The notes beneath the pieces were generated by a model. It saw only the letters and a program-made list of their open reading frames with translations. It did not search any database and had not been told where the DNA came from. Position numbers and translations under genes: made by a program. Shown here piece by piece: positions 8,828-16,141 of a DNA stretch of 64,000 nt. Within the stretch, counting starts at the first letter, position 1. Every line of letters starts with the position of its first letter. The stretch covers positions 124,001-188,000 of the forward strand of contig JAGYIX010000006.1 in the NCBI GenBank assembly GCA_018402205.1, in the 5' to 3' direction. This stretch comes from Flavobacteriaceae bacterium (GTDB lineage: Bacteria > Bacteroidota > Bacteroidia > Flavobacteriales > Flavobacteriaceae).

Positions 8828-9559
8828 TTGGGCAGAACCCTGGTTATTGGAGATATTCACTCAGGAAAACGGGCTCTTGAGCAGGCCTTAGGGCGTGTAA
8901 AGCTCCAACCACAAGATCATCTGATCTTTTTGGGTGATTACGTAGACGCATGGAGTCATGCGGCAGAAACCATCGACTTTTTGATCCGTCTTGGTGGCCA
9001 TCAAAAATGCACTTTCATTAGAGGCAATCACGACGATTTGTGCTTAAATTATTTGACTAAAGCCGAAGCTCCAGAAAATTGGCTCTTACATGGAGGGCAA
9101 CAAACCAAGGATAGTTATGACGCGCAGCCTAATGCAATCGTAGAACAACACATAAGCTTTTTACAATCTTTAGCCGACTATCATTTTGATGCGGTAAATA
9201 GCCGCCTGTTTTTGCATGCCGGCTATACCAATTTGAGAGGTGTTGAACACGAGTATTTTACAAAAACGTTTTATTGGGACAGAACCTTATGGGAACTAGC
9301 TCAAGTCGCTGAAGATTCATCAGCTAGCGACTTACCTCCGCGTTTAAAGAATTATTCCGAGATTTTTATCGGACATACTCCGGTCTCAAAAAAAGAAATG
9401 ACCCCTCCTAAACGGGCTGCGAACGTCTGGAACATAGACACAGGAGCTGCTTTCAAAGGGGCTGTGAGTATTCTAGACGTGCATACCAAACAGTTTTGGC
9501 AAAGCGATGCGGTTGAAAGCTTGTATCCCGGAGAACCTGGGCGAAATTTGGCGCCATAA
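8828..9559 (+). CDS. Metallophosphatase (serine/threonine phosphatase type)
   Basis: About 243 residues of the calcineurin-like phosphoesterase fold. All metal motifs are present: G-D-I-H near the start, G-D-Y-V-D, R-G-N-H-D-D, a later H-A-G-Y and G-H-T-P. It resembles bacterial PrpA/Ap4A-hydrolase-like phosphatases; the substrate is not predictable. The longest frame opens at TTG 8810, but that codon lies inside a flavobacterial -7 box (8805-8812), so I prefer the TTG at 8828, which gives M-G-R-T-L-V-I-G-D-I-H, the usual family start. A terminator hairpin follows directly. Confidence 0.85.
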   Translation: MGRTLVIGDIHSGKRALEQALGRVKLQPQDHLIFLGDYVDAWSHAAETIDFLIRLGGHQKCTFIRGNHDDLCLNYLTKAEAPENWLLHGGQQTKDSYDAQPNAIVEQHISFLQSLADYHFDAVNSRLFLHAGYTNLRGVEHEYFTKTFYWDRTLWELAQVAEDSSASDLPPRLKNYSEIFIGHTPVSKKEMTPPKRAANVWNIDTGAAFKGAVSILDVHTKQFWQSDAVESLYPGEPGRNLAP

Positions 9560-9560
9560 A

Positions 9561-9592
9561 AAAACCCTCTTCAAGAACTGAAGAGGGTCTTT
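9561..9592 (+). terminator. Rho-independent terminator after the metallophosphatase
   Basis: A perfect 10-base-pair stem (ACCCTCTTCA at 9564-9573 with TGAAGAGGGT at 9579-9588) around a 5-base loop, flanked by A-rich sequence upstream and CTTTC downstream. It starts right after the stop codon. The U-tract is short, so termination may be moderate. Confidence 0.75.
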
Positions 9593-9598
9593 CGACGG

Positions 9599-9641
9599 GT
9601 TTGTTTGGAATCATCTAGTGGATGAAAAAATCAAACAAAAC
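9599..9641 (+). other. Nested inverted repeat of unknown role
   Basis: TTTGTTTG (9600-9607) pairs with CAAACAAA (9632-9639), and inside it CATC pairs with GATG around TAGTG. It lies just past the terminator in the 196-base spacer before the 9756 gene. No ORF or tRNA is visible there. It may be the leader of the next gene, a small RNA, or a protein-binding site. Confidence 0.35.
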
Positions 9642-9755
9642 TAATCTAACACACGAGCTAATGTAGGGGATCAGTGTCTAACCACAAGTGCTAAACGAAC
9701 CACAAAAAACAGAAAACACTGTATTGCGCATATTATATGTTATTAATTTAGATCT

Positions 9756-10112
9756 ATGAGCGACCTAAATCTTCTAAAAGACCGATATGAGACCTTGGTT
9801 AAGAAGCTTTCTGAGCAGTTCTCAGACGCCGAAGAGCTTGAAGTCGATCAACTGCTATTCATTGTTGGCTTACAAGAACTGGGTCAGGTGCACCGAAAGT
9901 TTAGTAAAGACGAAAAGATAAACGTGATACACATCGCTATTTGTCGCTTGTTGGAGCCTTACGGGTATTATGCGTTTTCTCATTTTGACGAAGACGGATG
10001 GCCGCACTACACAGTGCTTGATCAACTTCCGTTTTTAAAGTCTGGGGAACAGTCAAGGCTTATGAAAGAGGCCCTTGTGCAGTATTTCTTGGAGAAAGGT
10101 TACCTAGACTAG
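9756..10112 (+). CDS. Conserved hypothetical protein, 118 residues
   Basis: Small, acidic, soluble protein with no signal peptide, membrane helix or cysteine. It appears mainly helical, with a long amphipathic N-terminal helix and a D-E-D-G-W-P-H-Y segment near residues 80-87. I recognise it as the kind of short conserved protein found in Flavobacteriaceae genomes but know no function. It stands alone, after a 196-base spacer holding a terminator and an inverted repeat, and converges on gpsA with 3 bases between the stops. Those stops lie in two adjacent ACTAGT palindromes (10108-10120). Confidence 0.7.
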   Translation: MSDLNLLKDRYETLVKKLSEQFSDAEELEVDQLLFIVGLQELGQVHRKFSKDEKINVIHIAICRLLEPYGYYAFSHFDEDGWPHYTVLDQLPFLKSGEQSRLMKEALVQYFLEKGYLD

Positions 10113-10115
10113 TGA

Positions 10116-11117
10116 CTAGTTCAGTTGGAGCTTTAAGGCTTCAAAAACTTCTTTGGGGCTTTTTTTCTCGGCCAAAACTTGGTATACCGCATCGAGTATA
10201 GGAGTTTTAAGCTTCTTTTCTTGATTTCTAGCCATTGCGTATAAGGGCCTTACGGCATAGGCCCCCTCGGCAACCATAGACATAGACGACTTAATTTCTT
10301 CCTCGCTCATTTGCTGTGCCAAGTAGTATCCAAATTGTCTATTTCTGCTGTGTTTAGAATAGGCGGTTACTAAAAGGTCTCCCAAATAGGCTGATTGGTT
10401 GATGTTTCGCTTTAGTTTTTGCATACGCGATATGAACCGCTTCATCTCTCGAACGGCGTTAGAAATAAGAACGCTTTGAAAATTATCACCAAAATCTAAT
10501 CCGTCTGCAATTCCAGCAGCCATGGCGTAAACGTTTTTGAGTACCGCCGCATATTCTGTGCCTACGGTATCCTTAGAAAGATTCACTTTAATGTAGTGAT
10601 TGCTCAAGGCTTGCTGAAGAATAAGAGCCCAAGGTACAGAGGTTGAGGCTACCGTCAAATAAGACATGCGCTCTAAGGCAATTTCTTCTGCATGTGCAGG
10701 GCCCGCGATAACACCAAAGGTTTCGTCTAATACATTGCAATGAGTAAGTAAATAGTCTTGAATCACTTGACCTGTTTCGGGGACGATACCTTTTATGGCC
10801 GAAAAAACTACGCGATCTTTCAGTAATAAGGGCCGATCTTTTAGCAGGTTATGCACATAAGCTGAAGGTACTACCAACAGCACGATGTCTGCCTCTTTAA
10901 GCGTTTCGGTAAGCGATACAGAAGCCTTAAGTAAGGCGGAGTTTAAACGAACCTCTTTAAGGTAACTGGGATTAACACCCAAGGCATTAATCGATTCGAC
11001 CACAGACGGTTCGTGCACGTACCAATGTACCATGTACCCGTTATCATTGAGGATTTTGGTTAGGGCTGTGCCAAAACTTCCACCCCCAATTACGCCAAAA
11101 ATTGGCTTTTTGGGCAT
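10116..11117 (-). CDS. gpsA: Glycerol-3-phosphate dehydrogenase [NAD(P)+]
   Basis: 333 residues. It reduces dihydroxyacetone phosphate to sn-glycerol-3-phosphate, the entry step of phospholipid synthesis, in the cytosol. The Rossmann motif is G-V-I-G-G-G-S-F-G-T-A at 8-18. The G-P-A-H-A-E-E-I segment near 139-146 and the L-K-N-V-Y-A-M-A-A-G-I catalytic-lysine helix near 193-203 are intact. It follows the cytochrome c gene by 9 bases and is probably cotranscribed with it. Length is normal. Confidence 0.95.
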   Translation of the reverse strand: MPKKPIFGVIGGGSFGTALTKILNDNGYMVHWYVHEPSVVESINALGVNPSYLKEVRLNSALLKASVSLTETLKEADIVLLVVPSAYVHNLLKDRPLLLKDRVVFSAIKGIVPETGQVIQDYLLTHCNVLDETFGVIAGPAHAEEIALERMSYLTVASTSVPWALILQQALSNHYIKVNLSKDTVGTEYAAVLKNVYAMAAGIADGLDFGDNFQSVLISNAVREMKRFISRMQKLKRNINQSAYLGDLLVTAYSKHSRNRQFGYYLAQQMSEEEIKSSMSMVAEGAYAVRPLYAMARNQEKKLKTPILDAVYQVLAEKKSPKEVFEALKLQLN

Positions 11118-11126
11118 AGCTATGAC

Positions 11127-11603
11127 TTAGAGGGTTCTGAGGTATTCAGCCACTGCTTTGGCCTCTTGCTCTGAAAGATTTTGATTGTTCATAATCGCAT
11201 TGTTGTACTCTTTTAAGAGCGCAATGCTAATCGGATCTTTTTTAAGCATTTCATTAGTATTTAGCAGTAGGTTTAGCACCCATTCAGGACTTCTTCTGTC
11301 ATAGACTCCACTAAGGGCTGGGCCAATCATACGCTGATTTGCCATGTGGCATGCTGTACACTTAGAATCGTAAACACTCTTTCCTTGGGCAGATAATGCA
11401 GCATCTATTTCAGTAGAAAAGCTGTAGGAGCTTATAGGGCCAATTCCTTTGTTTTTAAGATCTACCGGAACACTTACTGCTTTTTTGGTCGCCGCTTTGG
11501 TAGTGGCGCGAGACATTTCAAAGCCTTTGCTTTCTTCTTTCTTTGGGCTATCGCCGCAGCTTACTAAAGCAAGGACAAGGGCAAAAAGTAGTGTCTTTTT
11601 CAT
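11127..11603 (-). CDS. Lipoprotein c-type cytochrome
   Basis: 158 residues. A lipoprotein signal (lipobox L-V-S-C, Cys16) is followed by a Lys/Ala/Thr-rich linker, then one class I cytochrome c domain with the heme site C-T-A-C-H at 82-86. Met92 or a later Met (119 or 143) may be the distal ligand. It should be lipid-anchored and face the periplasm or outside, carrying electrons; partners are not encoded nearby. It heads a likely two-gene transcript with gpsA and has its own promoter-like sequence at 11623-11653. Confidence 0.85.
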   Translation of the reverse strand: MKKTLLFALVLALVSCGDSPKKEESKGFEMSRATTKAATKKAVSVPVDLKNKGIGPISSYSFSTEIDAALSAQGKSVYDSKCTACHMANQRMIGPALSGVYDRRSPEWVLNLLLNTNEMLKKDPISIALLKEYNNAIMNNQNLSEQEAKAVAEYLRTL

Positions 11604-11622
11604 GAGGTAAACGATTTAAACA

Positions 11623-11653
11623 TAAAAGTACGCCACGCTCTAATGAGCTGCAA
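11623..11653 (-). promoter_or_regulatory. Predicted promoter for cytochrome c-gpsA
   Basis: On the minus strand, TACTTTTA (11630-11623) is one base from the TAnnTTTG consensus and is preceded, after 20 bases, by TTG (11653-11651) as the -33 element. The spacing is right for Bacteroidota promoters. It overlaps the first bases past the end of the nitronate monooxygenase gene. Confidence 0.5.
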
Positions 11654-11654
11654 G

Positions 11655-12635
11655 TTAGCTTATAGATTTTAACCATTCGTACCGCTTATGCTGTGCTTCA
11701 AGGGCGCTTAGCAGCTCAGATTTAAGCCGCGCTATGAGATTGGCCGTACTTGGTATATCATCGATGGCGCTAACCCCGTGGCCCGCTGACCATATGGTTT
11801 TCCAGGCTTTGGCCTCTGAATCCATATCAAGCCCTGGATCTAGCTTACCCTCTTTTTTATAATCTTCGGGCTTAATTCCTGCTGCATCTAAGCTGGGCTG
11901 CATAAAATTTGCCGGGATTCCAGATACCGCTGACGTATGTATGATCTTGTCTGCAGTGGCGTTGACAATCATGTCTTTGTATTCTACCTGGGCACGACTT
12001 TCGGTGGTGTTGATAAAGCGTGTTCCCATATAGGCCATGTCTGCTCCCATTTGAAGAACGGCGGCTATGTCTTCTCCGGTGCTGATGGCTCCGGCCACTA
12101 CTATGGTCTTCTTGAATACCTTTTTGACGTCTTTGATCAGGGCCATTGGGTTGATGGTTCCGGCATGCCCTCCTGCTCCGGCAGAAACAAGAATGAGCCC
12201 GTCTACTCCAGCCTCAGCTGCTTTTTCGGCATGACGCTTCTTTACGATATCGTGAAAAACCAATCCGCCATAACTGTGAATCGCATCTACCAAGAGCGAA
12301 ATGGCCCCTAGCGAGGTAATTACCAGTGGAACCTTATGTTTTACACAGAGTTCAACGTCTTGTTGCAGGCGCGTATTAGTCGGATGAACGATGAGGTTTA
12401 CTCCGTAAGGCGCGGGCTTTTCTCCGGTTTCTCTTTCATGAGCCTCAAGTGCTTCCTTGATCGTAATCAACCACTGCTCAAAGCCTTCGCTGCTGCGTTC
12501 GTTAAGCGCCGGAAAAGTTCCTATCACTCCATTTTTACAGCATTCAATAACCAGTTCTGGTCCAGAAACCAAAAACATGGGTGCAGCGATAACGGGTAGT
12601 TTCGCGCTTTTAAGTTGATCAGGAATGGAGTTCAT
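11655..12635 (-). CDS. Nitronate monooxygenase family flavoprotein
   Basis: 326 residues, TIM-barrel FMN enzyme of the 2-nitropropane dioxygenase/NMO family. Visible features are the N-terminal P-V-I-A-A-P-M-F strand, V-S-A-G-A-G-G-H-A-G near 151-160 (the FMN/substrate loop with the catalytic-type His), and G-A-D-M-A-Y-M-G-T-R-F in the phosphate-binding part. It probably detoxifies alkyl nitronates such as propionate-3-nitronate, but related enoyl reductases (FabK) share the fold. It lies 21 bases downstream of the EamA gene and may share its transcript. Confidence 0.85.
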   Translation of the reverse strand: MNSIPDQLKSAKLPVIAAPMFLVSGPELVIECCKNGVIGTFPALNERSSEGFEQWLITIKEALEAHERETGEKPAPYGVNLIVHPTNTRLQQDVELCVKHKVPLVITSLGAISLLVDAIHSYGGLVFHDIVKKRHAEKAAEAGVDGLILVSAGAGGHAGTINPMALIKDVKKVFKKTIVVAGAISTGEDIAAVLQMGADMAYMGTRFINTTESRAQVEYKDMIVNATADKIIHTSAVSGIPANFMQPSLDAAGIKPEDYKKEGKLDPGLDMDSEAKAWKTIWSAGHGVSAIDDIPSTANLIARLKSELLSALEAQHKRYEWLKSIS

Positions 12636-12656
12636 AGCAAAAGAGTATGCTTAAAA

Positions 12657-13559
12657 CTACGAAACTTCTGTCGGTTTGGGCTTCTTTTTTGTCGCCATAA
12701 AGACCCCGGTAAACACGAGTATAGCGGCCCCCATTTTTACCGGAGTGAAGCTATCTCTGCCAGCAATTATAGCAAATAAAATGCCTATGACCGGTTGAAC
12801 ATAAGAGAATACCCCTATGGTAGAGGCCTTGAGCTCGGTCATCGCGTAGGCGTTTAGCAAAAAGGTCAAGCAGGTTACCCCTATTACTACAAAAGCTATG
12901 GTGCCGTAGCCCCATAGTGGAATGTTGCTCCATTCAACTTCTAAGAAGGAGTTTAAGGTAAGGGGTGTATTGAGTAAAATGGCAAAGGTGAATATCCATT
13001 TTAGAATAGTAAATGGATTGTACTTCAGCATTAGCGATCGAATAATAATCAGGTAAAAGCTATATGAAATGGAGTTTAACATGATCAGCGAGTTGCCTAG
13101 AGCCGGATTCGGTGCATCAACTCGTATTTCTTGACCTACGAGAATGAGCAGTAGAGCCCCTAAGAACCCAAGCGCAATGCCTGAGGCTTTTAGCTTGGTC
13201 ACTTGCTCTTTTAAAATAACCATAGAAAGTAAAAGCGTAGTGATAGGTGTGGTGGTTACAATGAGCGCACTATTTATAGGAGTAGAGAGTTCAAGTCCAG
13301 AAAAGAACGAAAGCATATTAATGAAGGCTCCAAAAACGGCCGCAAGAAAAATACGTTTGAAGTCTTCGCGATCAATTTTTTCTTTGGGGGCGAAAATAGC
13401 GGCTAGCCAGAAGAAGACGAATCCGCCGATGACCCGCATAAAAATAAAAGCAAACGGACTCACCAGGTCGGGCATAATACCCTTCGCAACCGTGTGGTTA
13501 AGGCCATAGATAGTGGTAGCCCCTAGAGCTGCTAAAAGCGCTAGAATGCGCTTTTTCAT
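12657..13559 (-). CDS. EamA/DMT family membrane transporter
   Basis: 300 residues with about ten hydrophobic helices arranged as two EamA repeats (roughly 5-138 and 155-290), each ending in an L-K-E-Q / A-T-I-G-type conserved helix pair. It is an inner-membrane drug/metabolite transporter; substrate unknown. The ATG overlaps the stop of the ArsC-like gene by 4 bases, so the two are cotranscribed. It is shorter at neither end than usual. Confidence 0.9.
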   Translation of the reverse strand: MKKRILALLAALGATTIYGLNHTVAKGIMPDLVSPFAFIFMRVIGGFVFFWLAAIFAPKEKIDREDFKRIFLAAVFGAFINMLSFFSGLELSTPINSALIVTTTPITTLLLSMVILKEQVTKLKASGIALGFLGALLLILVGQEIRVDAPNPALGNSLIMLNSISYSFYLIIIRSLMLKYNPFTILKWIFTFAILLNTPLTLNSFLEVEWSNIPLWGYGTIAFVVIGVTCLTFLLNAYAMTELKASTIGVFSYVQPVIGILFAIIAGRDSFTPVKMGAAILVFTGVFMATKKKPKPTEVS

Positions 13560-13909
13560 TGATGCAAAGCCTGTTTGGCAACCTCTAGAACAGCCTTGGC
13601 ATTACCAATGAAAATGGCCTCATCGGTCACAACCACAGGCCTTTTTAAAAAGGTGTAGTGCTCTAGAATAAGTGACTTGTAGTCTTTTTCAAAAAGCGTC
13701 TTTTCTCCGAGATTGCGCTGCCTATATAAAATGGCTCTTCGGCTGAAAAGGGCCTCGTAACTTCCGGCTAATTTGGCCATGTGATCGAGGGCTTTTTCTG
13801 AGACGCCTTTTGATTTAATTTCGATGAGTTCAATCTCTTTTGGAGGCGCTAAGAACTCGAGGGCCTTTTGGCAGGTTTTACAGGTTTCTAGGTAAAAAAT
13901 GGTGCGCAT
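13556..13909 (-). CDS. ArsC/Spx family thioredoxin-fold protein
   Basis: 117 residues. The N-terminus carries C-K-T-C (Cys10 and Cys13) and the middle K-R-P-V-V-V-T-D segment (near 89-96) typical of ArsC-related proteins. These act as glutaredoxin- or thioredoxin-linked reductases or, as Spx, as regulators. The CxxC argues for a redox role, but arsenate reduction is not shown and no arsenic gene is near. It is the first gene of the ArsC-EamA(-NMO) group. The start lies within the palindromic ATTTGCAAAT region (13910-13919). Confidence 0.75.
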   Translation of the reverse strand: MRTIFYLETCKTCQKALEFLAPPKEIELIEIKSKGVSEKALDHMAKLAGSYEALFSRRAILYRQRNLGEKTLFEKDYKSLILEHYTFLKRPVVVTDEAIFIGNAKAVLEVAKQALHQ

Positions 13910-13972
13910 ATTTGCAAATTTTAGCCGTGTATAAAAGTAAGCATCCTTGGGTTTAGGGTTCCATCAAAAACT

Positions 13973-13988
13973 TTTGCGAATTTGCGAA
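13973..13988. repeat. Tandem 8-base repeat in the arsC-like/gdhA spacer
   Basis: TTTGCGAA is repeated exactly twice (13973-13980 and 13981-13988), followed by TTTTGC. It lies about 30 bases upstream of the gdhA -7 box and may be an operator, though nothing here shows binding. Confidence 0.4.
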
Positions 13989-14018
13989 TTTTGCCCCCCT
14001 CTCAGCATAGAAATAGCA

Positions 14019-14026
14019 TAATTTTG
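14019..14026 (+). promoter_or_regulatory. Predicted -7 box for gdhA
   Basis: TAATTTTG fits TAnnTTTG exactly and lies 26 bases before the gdhA ATG. The nearest upstream TTG (13991-13993) is 25 bases away, rather far for a -33 element. Confidence 0.5.
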
Positions 14027-14052
14027 CTGCATTATTATTAATCGTTTAAAAA

Positions 14053-15408
14053 ATGCACGTAGATACCCAAAGCGCAATCGATAACTTCATGAGTGAAGTA
14101 CGCAGTAGAAACGGTCATGAACCCGAATTTTTGCAGGCGGTTCAAGAGGTGGCTGATACGGTGATTCCGTATATCGTACAGCACGATATTTACCACGGAA
14201 AAAACATTTTATTGAGAATGGTTGAACCCGAACGCCTTATTTCTTTTAGAGTAGCATGGGTTGATGACAAAGGAGAAATTCACGTGAATCGCGGCTATAG
14301 AATTCAAATGAATTCGGCCATTGGCCCATACAAAGGAGGCCTGCGCTTTCACCCGACGGTAAACGCAAGTGTGCTCAAGTTTTTAGCCTTTGAACAAGTC
14401 TTTAAAAACAGCTTAACCACACTGCCGATGGGCGGTGCAAAGGGCGGCTCTGATTTTGATCCCAAAGGAAAATCAGACGACGAGATCATGCGCTTCTGCC
14501 ACGCTTTTATGTCTGAACTGTGCAGGCATATAGGGCCAAATACAGACGTTCCGGCTGGAGATATTGGGGTCGGGGCAAGAGAAATAGGCTACTTATTTGG
14601 AGCTTATAAGAAGACGCGAAATGAATTTACTGGAGTGCTCACCGGAAAGGGATTGAGTTGGGGAGGATCACAAATTCGTCCTGAGGCCACAGGCTATGGA
14701 ACGGTTTATTTTGCGCAAAGCATGTTACAGACCAAAGGGGAGTCTATCGAAGGAAAAAATGTAGTGATTTCTGGTTCAGGAAACGTCGCTCAATTTGCAG
14801 CGGAAAAAGTGTTGCAGCTAGGCGGAAAGGTTCTCACCTTATCAGACTCGGGGGGATATATCTACGATTCAGAGGGTATTGACCAAGAAAAGCTCGCTTT
14901 TGTAATGGACTTGAAGAATAATAAACGCGGCCGAATGATGACCTATGTGAAAGAGTATCCAAACGCTACCTATCACGAAGGCAAGCGCCCATGGGATGTT
15001 AAGTGTGAGATAGCTCTTCCGTGTGCTACTCAAAATGAATTGACGGGAGAAGATGCCGATCAGCTGATTAAAAACGGGGTGATTGCGATCTCTGAAGGGG
15101 CCAACATGCCCTCGACTCCAGAGGCTATTCACTATTTTCACGATCATAAAATTCTATTTGCACCCGGAAAAGCTTCTAACGCAGGGGGGGTGGCCACCTC
15201 TGGTCTTGAGATGTCGCAGAACTCTTTGCGTATTAGCTGGACGCGTGAAGAGGTAGATGTTAAGCTGCGAAGTATAATGAGTGATATTCACGATGCCTGC
15301 ACGCACTACGGCATGGAAGAAGACGGCTATTGCAACTATGTTAAAGGAGCGAATATTGCCGGATTTGTGAAAGTGGCTGATGCCATGCTTGCTCAAGGAG
15401 TGATTTAA
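14053..15408 (+). CDS. gdhA: NADP-type glutamate dehydrogenase
   Basis: 451 residues, the hexameric small-type enzyme that interconverts 2-oxoglutarate plus ammonia and glutamate. Visible motifs are Y-K-G-G-L-R-F-H-P near 95-103, P-M-G-G-A-K-G-G (the catalytic-lysine loop) near 125-132, G-D-I-G-V-G-A-R-E-I, and the dinucleotide-binding G-S-G-N-V-A in the second domain. It has its own -7 box and is followed 4 bases later by recO. Central ammonia assimilation role; identity is secure. Confidence 0.97.
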   Translation: MHVDTQSAIDNFMSEVRSRNGHEPEFLQAVQEVADTVIPYIVQHDIYHGKNILLRMVEPERLISFRVAWVDDKGEIHVNRGYRIQMNSAIGPYKGGLRFHPTVNASVLKFLAFEQVFKNSLTTLPMGGAKGGSDFDPKGKSDDEIMRFCHAFMSELCRHIGPNTDVPAGDIGVGAREIGYLFGAYKKTRNEFTGVLTGKGLSWGGSQIRPEATGYGTVYFAQSMLQTKGESIEGKNVVISGSGNVAQFAAEKVLQLGGKVLTLSDSGGYIYDSEGIDQEKLAFVMDLKNNKRGRMMTYVKEYPNATYHEGKRPWDVKCEIALPCATQNELTGEDADQLIKNGVIAISEGANMPSTPEAIHYFHDHKILFAPGKASNAGGVATSGLEMSQNSLRISWTREEVDVKLRSIMSDIHDACTHYGMEEDGYCNYVKGANIAGFVKVADAMLAQGVI

Positions 15409-15412
15409 GACC

Positions 15413-16141
15413 TTGAGCGCTCAGGTTGTACAGACAGAGCTAATCGTTTTAAGCCGATTAAGGTATGGCGAAACTAGCCTTATCGTTCGGGCGTATACCC
15501 GCGAGCTCGGTCTGCAATCGTACATGGTAAAAGGAGTGCTTAAGCCCAAAAAGACTGGGCTTAAGCCTTCTTATTTTCAGAGCTTGACCCGATTAAACGC
15601 AGTGGTCACTTATTCGCCCAAAACCCAAAAACTTCATTCTATTAGAGAGGCTAAGCCCATCGCTAACTCTAATGGGTTTTCAGCAGACGTGCTCAAATCA
15701 AATGTAGCTTTGTTCATGGCAGAAGTGCTTTCAATGCTTTTATCTGAAGAGCAAGAAGACCAGCTGCTTTATACCTTTTTGACGGCTCAAATAGATCGCC
15801 TTGAATTACAGCCAGTCGGTCCGGATTACCTCATTTTATTTTTACTGCGATTAACCCATTTCATTGGTTGCTTTCCAGACAAAGAGTTTCAGCCATCTCA
15901 GGTATTTGACTTGAGCCAGGGCATTTTTACCGAACCTAAACACACCCATACCGCCCTTTCAATAAGAGCTTCGGAACTCCTCTATCGCTACTTAGGCACG
16001 AATTTTGATGATGATCAGCGCATTAATGCTTCGAAAGCGACTAGGCAAGAAGTTTTAGAAGGGCTGTTAAGGTATTTTTCTTTTCAAATAGCCGGATTTA
16101 AATTTCCCAAATCGCTGGAGATCATTCAATCGATCTTTTGA
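15413..16141 (+). CDS. recO: DNA repair protein RecO
   Basis: 242 residues. The N-terminal OB-fold has the RecO signature (V-L-x-R-L-R-Y-G-E-x-S-L-I-V-R near 13-27), followed by the helical domain. It helps load RecA on SSB-coated DNA in the RecF pathway. The start is TTG at 15413, 4 bases after the gdhA stop; no ATG near this point would keep the conserved first strand. The stop overlaps the ATG of the TonB receptor by one base. The family's zinc cysteines are not obvious, as is common in this group. Confidence 0.9.
   Translation: MSAQVVQTELIVLSRLRYGETSLIVRAYTRELGLQSYMVKGVLKPKKTGLKPSYFQSLTRLNAVVTYSPKTQKLHSIREAKPIANSNGFSADVLKSNVALFMAEVLSMLLSEEQEDQLLYTFLTAQIDRLELQPVGPDYLILFLLRLTHFIGCFPDKEFQPSQVFDLSQGIFTEPKHTHTALSIRASELLYRYLGTNFDDDQRINASKATRQEVLEGLLRYFSFQIAGFKFPKSLEIIQSIF

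Noticed and set aside
10108-10120. Two adjacent ACTAGT palindromes between convergent genes
   Set aside because: They contain the two stop codons and are too short to claim as a functional site or terminator.
11937-12311. 124-codon plus-strand frame within the nitronate monooxygenase gene
   Set aside because: It is an antisense shadow of a well-conserved gene, with a Cys/His/Gly-rich composition and no motif.
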